From: CBIFVZ01 sp966185765
GTDB lineage: Bacteria > Pseudomonadota > Gammaproteobacteria > Enterobacterales > Enterobacteriaceae
DNA length: 35,599 bases
Direction: 5' to 3'
Assembly (NCBI GenBank): GCA_966185765.1
Contig: CBIFVZ010000040.1
Span: forward strand, 1-35,599
The notes under the pieces are model-generated. The model had not been told where the DNA came from. It saw only the letters and a list, made by a program, of their open reading frames with translations, and did not search any database. Positions 32,341 to 35,599 of the stretch are shown here, piece by piece. Position 1 is the first letter of the stretch. Each line of letters starts with the position of its first letter. Position numbers and translations under genes: made by a program.

Positions 32341-33759
32341 TTACTGACCGATATCGCGCAGCTTTTTGCCGGCCATCAGGTTTTTCTCGATGTGCTCAAG
32401 CGTGACGTTTTTGGTCTCCGGCACCAGCCAGAAGGTGATAACCACAAACACCAGATTCAGGGCAGTATAAAGCCAGAACGTGCCCGCCGCACCAATGCTG
32501 TCCAGCAGCGTCAGGAAGGTGGCGCCGATAATCATGTTCGACACCCAGTTAGTGGTAGTGGAACAGGTGACCCCAAAATCACGGCACTTAAGCGGCTGGA
32601 TTTCTGAGCACAGGATCCACACCACAGGCGCGGCACTCATGGCGTAACCGGCAATACACATCATGGTCATGCCAACTGACAGCCACGAGATGCCGCGTGA
32701 CACGACGCCATGCTCAACCTGCATCAGGCAGTAGCCCAGAATCAACATGCCCAGTGCCATCACGGTAAAGCCGATTTTCAGCACCGGCTTGCGGCCTGAT
32801 TTATCGACGGTATAAACCGCAATAAATGTTGCCAGCATAAAGGTCAGGCCGACCACGACGGTGGCTATCATCTGTTCGTGGTGGCTGCTAAAGCCCGCCA
32901 TCTCAAAAATCTTCGGCGCGTAATACATGATGATGTTCATGCCGGTAAACTGCTGCATCGCCTGCAATAGCATGCCGAGAAAGACCGCACGTCTTACGTT
33001 GCGGTTAGCTTTGAACAGCGCCCAGCCACCTTGTTTGAGCTTGAGGCTTTCGCGGATTTCCTCAAGCTCCTCACGCGCTTTCTCTGAGGTGTCACGCAGC
33101 ATACGCAGCACCCGTTCAGCCTGTACATGCTGCCCTTTGGCCGCCAGCCAGCGCGGGCTGTTGGGCAGGAAAATCACCATCACCAGTAACACTACAGCCG
33201 GCAAGGCCAGTACACCGAGCATTGCGCGCCAGTTACCGCTGTAGCTAAACGCGGTATCGGATAAAAAGGCCAGCAGGATACCGAGCGTCACCATGAGCTG
33301 ATACATGCTGATCATTTTGCCACGCACGTTTTCTGAGGCCATTTCTGACAGGTACAGCGGCGCGGTGTAGGAGGCGATGCCCACCGCGACGCCAAGAATA
33401 ACGCGCGCAAACAGCAGGATTTCGAGGCTGGTGGCAAAGGCAGAGCCGAGTGAACCGACAATAAACAGTATCGCCCCAGCCATCAGGCTGTACTTACGTC
33501 CAAGACGTGATGACAGCCAGCCGTTAACTATGGCTCCCAGCGCTGCGCCCAGCATCATGCTGCTTACGACCCACTCCTGGTCGCGGTGGGTCAGGGTAAA
33601 GTGGTCGGTAATGAACGGCAGGGCGCCTGCAATCACGCCAATATCCAGACCAAACAGCAGGCCCGCCACGGCGGCAGAAACTGAGACAAACAGGTTCATC
33701 CGGCGCGCGCGTTGTGGCGAGCGGGGCAGGGTAGCGGAAGACTCACTGACATGGGACAT
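32341..33759 (-). CDS. araE: Arabinose:H+ symporter AraE
   Basis: The 472-residue MFS sugar porter is the same length as E. coli AraE and follows it closely: VAGLLFGLDIGVIAGALPFI, the GRKYSLM loop, SYTAPLYLSEMASENVRGK, LPNSPRWL, QQFTGMNIIMYYAPKIFEMAG, TVDKSGRKP, and a C-terminal WLVPETKNVTLEHIE. It imports L-arabinose with protons. GalP is the closest alternative (464 residues) but has a different N-terminus. The gene stands between the lipoprotein and ahpC, away from its E. coli location. AraC-like and CRP-like sites lie upstream. Confidence 0.92.
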   Translation of the reverse strand: MSHVSESSATLPRSPQRARRMNLFVSVSAAVAGLLFGLDIGVIAGALPFITDHFTLTHRDQEWVVSSMMLGAALGAIVNGWLSSRLGRKYSLMAGAILFIVGSLGSAFATSLEILLFARVILGVAVGIASYTAPLYLSEMASENVRGKMISMYQLMVTLGILLAFLSDTAFSYSGNWRAMLGVLALPAVVLLVMVIFLPNSPRWLAAKGQHVQAERVLRMLRDTSEKAREELEEIRESLKLKQGGWALFKANRNVRRAVFLGMLLQAMQQFTGMNIIMYYAPKIFEMAGFSSHHEQMIATVVVGLTFMLATFIAVYTVDKSGRKPVLKIGFTVMALGMLILGYCLMQVEHGVVSRGISWLSVGMTMMCIAGYAMSAAPVVWILCSEIQPLKCRDFGVTCSTTTNWVSNMIIGATFLTLLDSIGAAGTFWLYTALNLVFVVITFWLVPETKNVTLEHIEKNLMAGKKLRDIGQ

Positions 33760-33846
33760 GCTTCATTTCTCCGGCATTCACAAAATCGTAATAGGGATAC
33801 GTTAAAAGTTTTAACGTCGCGTCAGGGAGGCTGAAATCGGCGTAGA

Positions 33847-33863
33847 GATGGATGATTCTGCTG
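33847..33863 (-). promoter_or_regulatory. AraC-like half-site upstream of araE
   Basis: On the minus strand CAGCAGAATCATCCATC matches most positions of the AraC I1 half-site (TAGC...TCCATA). It lies about 90-105 bases before the araE start. A weaker second half-site is seen 21 bases closer to the gene. This fits arabinose induction of araE. Confidence 0.5.
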
Positions 33864-33876
33864 TCAGATAAGGTTT

Positions 33877-33892
33877 TGTGATGCAGGTTTAA
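33877..33892. promoter_or_regulatory. CRP-like site upstream of araE
   Basis: TGTGATGCAGGTTTAA has one full CRP half-site (TGTGA) and a poor second half. It lies just upstream of the AraC-like site, as in other ara promoters. Confidence 0.35.
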
Positions 33893-34381
33893 CTTCCGGG
33901 GTGCCGCTGCTGGCCGCGTAATTTGGAATAATCTCAGGACGCGTTTCACAAGCGTTTATCCGCGAGGGGCAGGCATAATATGGATAATTGGTGAGTGGCC
34001 GGGGGCGTAGCTATCAAGAAGACTATCGGGTCATGTCGGAGAGCCGGTAATCTGCTGCGGTTTATAGGGGCTTCCTGTTACAGCCATAGGCAGAGCCTTC
34101 CAGTCATTGATTGACCCGTTGCGCTGGCAAATGGTTAAATCCCTCGGTTGTCGCCTGCACATTATTTGCACACCAGACAGCCGCTGAACTGGCCCGGCCG
34201 TGCTGACGGCCTTGATTTACCGTCGCCAGTGGTGAAAGAGCGAGCGTTGCCAATGCCGCTTCACATTGTTGGCGGACAACCGTTGTTAGATATCGCTGAT
34301 TGATTTGATAATGGATACGCATTGGCCGAATCAAACAGAATTCGATACCTTACATCCCATCGAAACGTGGAGGAAGTACAG
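33893..34381. other. araE/ahpC intergenic region
   Basis: About 490 bases without a recognisable gene. In E. coli dsbG lies upstream of ahpC; no DsbG thioredoxin motif is visible here on either strand. The last 100 bases before ahpC have AT-rich GATA-like repeats (34288-34320) that could be a worn OxyR site, but I cannot place the four ATAG/CTAT elements with confidence. GGAGGAAG at 34370-34377 is the ahpC ribosome site. Confidence 0.45.
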
Positions 34382-34945
34382 ATGTCTTTAATTAATACCA
34401 AAGTAAAACCTTTTAAAAACCAGGCTTTCAAAAACGGTGAATTCGTAGAAGTTACCGAGAAAGACATTGAAGGCCGCTGGAGCGTTTTCTTCTTCTATCC
34501 GGCTGACTTCACCTTCGTTTGCCCGACCGAGCTGGGCGACCTAGCTGACCATTACGATGAGTTCCAGAAGCTGGGCGTAGACATTTACTCTGTGTCTACC
34601 GACACCCACTTCACTCACAAAGCCTGGCACGGCAGCTCTGAAACCATCGGTAAAATCAAATACGCGATGCTGGGCGACCAGACTATGGCGCTGTCCCGTA
34701 ACTTCGAAATCCTGCGTGAAGACGAAGGTCTGGCTAACCGTGGTACCTTCCTGGTAGACCCGCAGGGCATCATCCAGGCTGTTGAAGTCACTGCTGAAGG
34801 CATTGGCCGTGACGCCACTGACCTGCTGCGCAAAATCAAAGCAGCTCAGTACGTTGCTTCTCACCCGGGTGAAGTGTGCCCGGCTAAGTGGAAAGAAGGC
34901 GAAGCTACGCTGGCTCCGTCTCTGGATCTGGTTGGTAAGATCTAA
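34382..34945 (+). CDS. ahpC: Alkyl hydroperoxide reductase subunit C AhpC
   Basis: AhpC is the 2-Cys peroxiredoxin that reduces hydrogen peroxide and organic peroxides. The 187-residue protein has the peroxidatic Cys47 in FTFVCPTE and the resolving Cys166 in GEVCPAKW, and matches E. coli AhpC in length. The start at 34382 (MSLINTKV) has a strong GGAGGAAG site; an in-frame ATG at 34322 is upstream noise. Codon use is highly biased, as for an abundant protein. ahpF follows after a hairpin-rich gap. OxyR control is known in E. coli. Confidence 0.97.
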   Translation: MSLINTKVKPFKNQAFKNGEFVEVTEKDIEGRWSVFFFYPADFTFVCPTELGDLADHYDEFQKLGVDIYSVSTDTHFTHKAWHGSSETIGKIKYAMLGDQTMALSRNFEILREDEGLANRGTFLVDPQGIIQAVEVTAEGIGRDATDLLRKIKAAQYVASHPGEVCPAKWKEGEATLAPSLDLVGKI

Positions 34946-34978
34946 TTCTGCTGCGGTATTGCACGTCTGGTACCGTTA

Positions 34979-35117
34979 CCCCGATGGCGACATCGGGGTG
35001 GATAACGTGCCGACTGGCGTGAGTCCGTACCAGAAAGAATACCTTTCGCGCCGCGGGATTCTGCGGCGCAAAAATTTACAGCATTTGCTATCTGTTCGTT
35101 ATCGGGGCTTTGCCCCG
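34979..35117 (+). terminator. Hairpin series between ahpC and ahpF
   Basis: Three stems follow ahpC: CCCCGATG/CATCGGGG at 34979-34998, GCGCCGC/GCGGCGC at 35048-35069, and CGGGGC/GCCCCG at 35103-35117. None has a good T run, so they look more like partial termination or mRNA-stability structures that lower ahpF relative to ahpC. Confidence 0.5.
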
Positions 35118-35148
35118 CCGTTTCTTGCCGGTCCACAGGGAGAAAACC

Positions 35149-35599
35149 ATGCTCGACACAACGATGAAAACACAACTCAAGGCTTACCTTGAGAAATTGA
35201 CTAAACCTGTTGAGTTAATTGCCACGCTGGACGACAGCGCTAAATCGGCTGAAATCAGGGACCTGCTGGCAGAAATCGCGGGATTATCCGACAAAGTCTC
35301 TTTCACTGAACGTAACGATTTGCCGGTGCGCAAACCGTCATTCCTGATTACTAACCCAGGCTCAGAACAGGGTCCGCGCTTTGCCGGTTCCCCGCTCGGC
35401 CACGAATTTACTTCACTGGTGCTGGCATTGCTGTGGACCGGTGGTCATCCGGCCAAAGAAGCGCAGGAACTGCTTGAGCAGGTCAGCGCACTGGACGGTG
35501 ATTTTGAATTTGAAACGTACTACTCACTGTCCTGCCACAACTGTCCGGACGTGGTGCAGGCGCTGAACCTGATGGCGGTGCTGAACCCGCGCATCAAAC
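35149..35599 (+). CDS. ahpF: Alkyl hydroperoxide reductase subunit F AhpF (partial, 5' end)
   Basis: AhpF is the NADH-dependent flavoprotein that reduces AhpC. Only the first 150 codons are in the window; the gene runs off the right edge. They cover most of the N-terminal double-thioredoxin domain, with the SCHNC redox pair at Cys129 and Cys132, exactly the positions used in E. coli AhpF. The ATG at 35149 is preceded by AGGGAGAAA. It is co-directional with ahpC. Confidence 0.96.
   Translation, partial: MLDTTMKTQLKAYLEKLTKPVELIATLDDSAKSAEIRDLLAEIAGLSDKVSFTERNDLPVRKPSFLITNPGSEQGPRFAGSPLGHEFTSLVLALLWTGGHPAKEAQELLEQVSALDGDFEFETYYSLSCHNCPDVVQALNLMAVLNPRIK

Noticed and set aside
34104..34334. A minus-strand open frame upstream of ahpC as a dsbG remnant
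   Set aside because: No CxxC motif and no visible likeness to DsbG; the sequence is probably non-coding.
1..35599. CRISPR arrays, tRNA genes or complete insertion sequences
   Set aside because: No regularly spaced repeats, no tRNA cloverleaf with a credible anticodon arm, and no complete transposase were seen.

Overview
The window reads as chromosome from a member of the Enterobacteriaceae. The enterobactin genes, cstA, ybdL, araE and ahpCF all look like close homologues of the Escherichia coli genes, but several neighbours differ from E. coli K-12. This suggests a relative such as Enterobacter, Cronobacter or Kosakonia; the genus cannot be fixed from sequence reading alone. I found no tRNA, rRNA, CRISPR array or complete insertion sequence.

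Bases 1-3516 are a decayed, AT-richer accessory block: the tail of a bacteriocin or polymorphic-toxin gene followed by a row of orphan toxin/immunity cassettes. It holds a broken RNase-like toxin with an intact immunity gene, two colicin/pyocin-type HNH DNase remnants with broken Im-type immunity genes, a third Im fragment, and a last toxin tail with a CPCC-type cysteine-rich partner. A fragment of an IS200/IS605 TnpA gene lies in the middle. Two cassettes begin with the same roughly 140-base pyocin-S linker, so the cassettes were probably shuffled by recombination. Bases 3517-4066 hold no recognisable gene.

Bases 4067-26210 are the enterobactin locus: fepA (-), fes-ybdZ-entF (+), fepC-fepG-fepD (-), entS (+), fepB (-) and entCEBAH (+). 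Fur-box-like sequences lie in all three divergent intergenic regions (fepA/fes, fepD/entS, fepB/entC), as expected for iron repression. EntC, EntB, EntA and EntE make and activate 2,3-dihydroxybenzoate. EntF, with YbdZ, builds the serine trilactone on the EntB carrier domain, EntH proofreads, and EntS exports. FepA, FepB and FepDGC import ferric enterobactin, and Fes hydrolyses it in the cytoplasm. Two features are unlike E. coli K-12: entD is not beside fepA, and the fepE position between entF and fepC holds a BCCT choline/betaine transporter and a DUF2254 membrane protein.

Bases 26401-29998 carry cstA, ybdD and a YjiA-like COG0523 GTPase. A striking 184-base nested inverted repeat lies between cstA and ybdD. 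Bases 30000-30661 are a gene-poor, GC-rich stretch full of inverted repeats. After it come ybdL, an MliC-like lipoprotein gene (-), araE (-) with AraC-like and CRP-like sites upstream, ahpC, and the start of ahpF, which runs off the right end.
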